Source of the DNA: Bacillota bacterium
Lineage (GTDB): Bacteria; Bacillota; Clostridia; Christensenellales; SZUA-584
Length of the DNA: 13,918 nt
Direction of reading: 5' to 3'
NCBI GenBank assembly: GCA_023391105.1
Contig: JAEWBO010000007.1
Span: 1 to 13,918 of the forward strand
The position numbers were made by a program, and so were the translations under genes. Below the pieces are notes generated by a model. That model was not told where the DNA came from and did no database searches. It was given only the letters and a program-made list of their open reading frames with translations. Below are positions 12,961 to 13,918 of the stretch, piece by piece; within the stretch, counting starts at the first letter, position 1; each line of letters opens with the position of its first letter.

Positions 12961-13918
12961 TTAAAACGTTATTTTATATTTAAGCCATTGTTGATCTTCC
13001 AACGAAAAAAGCATGAGACCAACAATTCCATTACCTTCATGTGTTAATTTTGCTATCATAGCGGTCTTGTTTTCATGAGTTTCTGCACGACCAAGCTGCA
13101 AGGGCTTAGCTGATTCGTTCGGCCTTTGAATGTATGGTGTTCCATTGTTATCAAAAGACAGGAGCACATCGGTCTTGGGAAACACCTCATACCCATGTCC
13201 AAAAGTGCTATAGGATGTTAGGTTGCCGGTCACCAAATCCATAAGCCCCACATCACTGTGATTCGATGTTTTGTAAAAGCACAAATACCGACCATTTACC
13301 GGATAACAGACGTTCATCTTATCGGAATAGAACGTCCGCCATTCTTCATCTATATGACCGGCTTCTATCATGCCGTTCATTCGCCGAACGACAATGGAAT
13401 TTTGGTAGACACCGAAGAATTCAGATACATTACTTACGATGATTTTGGCTTCCGAGTCTCCTTTAGCTATTCGCACATTGATTCCATCAAGATAGATGAC
13501 CCCGTCTTTCGTTAATCGTATTTGCTGGTCGTCTATATCCGAGATATCGGCGTAAATTGTTACAACATCACTGTGTTTTTCAACCGGGTCGAAAGAATAG
13601 AGCCTATTATCTTTGGTTAGCAAATACAATAGCGATTCATCGTCCGCCCACTGCATTTTTCTGATCAGCGAGGGCATGCATATCTTATTCAAGGCATCAT
13701 CCTCTGTGTCCCATATATAAAACGCTATGGGGTCTCTGGCGTTGAATATGGAAATAAATCTGCCATCATCGCTAACCATATTCATTTCATCGTTTTTGAT
13801 GTATTCTATTGTATGGTTAATATCCTCATACTCCTGCGGAAACAAATCAATAACGGCCAGGGACTTTTTGCAGATAAACTCTCCGTCCACAAACATCCAC
13901 TTCGTTAATGAATACCCG
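12961..13918 (-). CDS. Beta-propeller-like protein of unknown function, 5' end beyond the window
   Basis: The frame is open up to the window edge. The first internal ATG (13896) has no ribosome site, and the codons before it (GYSLTKW) read as coding, so the true start is probably off the window. About 318 residues are visible. Repeating blocks of short strands with aromatic and Asp-rich turns (for example DDGRFISIF, DDESLLYLLTKDNRLYSFDP, NGRYLCFY, VGLMDLVTGNLTSY) look like blades of a TolB- or WD40-like propeller; no exact family is recognised. Such domains bind proteins or ligands. Whether the missing N-terminus has a signal peptide or membrane anchor cannot be seen. It lies 9 bases upstream of the ACT-domain gene. 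Base composition looks more AT-rich than its neighbours. Confidence 0.65.
   Translation of the reverse strand, partial: GYSLTKWMFVDGEFICKKSLAVIDLFPQEYEDINHTIEYIKNDEMNMVSDDGRFISIFNARDPIAFYIWDTEDDALNKICMPSLIRKMQWADDESLLYLLTKDNRLYSFDPVEKHSDVVTIYADISDIDDQQIRLTKDGVIYLDGINVRIAKGDSEAKIIVSNVSEFFGVYQNSIVVRRMNGMIEAGHIDEEWRTFYSDKMNVCYPVNGRYLCFYKTSNHSDVGLMDLVTGNLTSYSTFGHGYEVFPKTDVLLSFDNNGTPYIQRPNESAKPLQLGRAETHENKTAMIAKLTHEGNGIVGLMLFSLEDQQWLKYKITF

Overview
The window looks like chromosome from a low-to-mid GC Bacillota, most likely a Clostridia-type endospore former. Reasons: strong AGGAGG-type ribosome sites before nearly every gene, an HPr kinase/phosphorylase, an S11 (DacF/PBP5-like) D-Ala-D-Ala carboxypeptidase, two SleB-like cell-wall hydrolases, and a small very Cys-rich protein of the kind found on spore surfaces. 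I saw no rRNA, tRNA, CRISPR array, transposase or phage gene. By eye the first ~2.7 kb and the last gene are more AT-rich than the middle; I did not compute composition.

Layout. (1) 1-242: no gene; a nested hairpin at 10-87 ends in a T-run and may terminate a + strand gene lying off the window. (2) 243-1787: a ferredoxin-nitroreductase fusion gene (-) divergent from a TetR regulator (+); the space between holds matching 14-bp palindromes placed on the promoters. (3) 1788-2737: a single-domain cupin (-) with a clear terminator and a possible long leader. (4) 2738-4159: the carboxypeptidase (-), with its own terminator and promoter. (5) 4346-8199 (+): a probable operon of Cof-type HAD phosphatase, hprK (overlapping by 26 bp), ROK sugar kinase and a membrane-anchored solute-binding-like protein. 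(6) 8487-12413: two paralogous membrane-anchored SleB-like hydrolases (both -) flank two paralogous small proteins (both +). (7) 12586-13918 (-): an ACT-domain protein preceded by a beta-propeller-like protein whose 5' end runs off the window.

How they fit together. The HAD-hprK-ROK-binding protein operon fits carbon-catabolite control: HprK phosphorylates HPr on serine, the ROK enzyme probably phosphorylates a free hexose, and the HAD enzyme probably dephosphorylates a sugar phosphate. The carboxypeptidase and the two hydrolases act on peptidoglycan outside the membrane.

The most striking regulatory signal is that both hydrolase genes have a near-consensus sigma-A promoter with a direct repeat TGTAAT-N5-TGTAAT just upstream of the -35 box, at identical spacing. 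This exactly fits the published WalR (YycF) consensus, so both are predicted to belong to a WalRK cell-wall regulon. The two small paralogues between them share a different 10-base upstream motif and show sporulation-like -10 sequences. The hydrolase / small / small / hydrolase block is the best candidate here for an undescribed functional unit; that linkage is an inference from layout.
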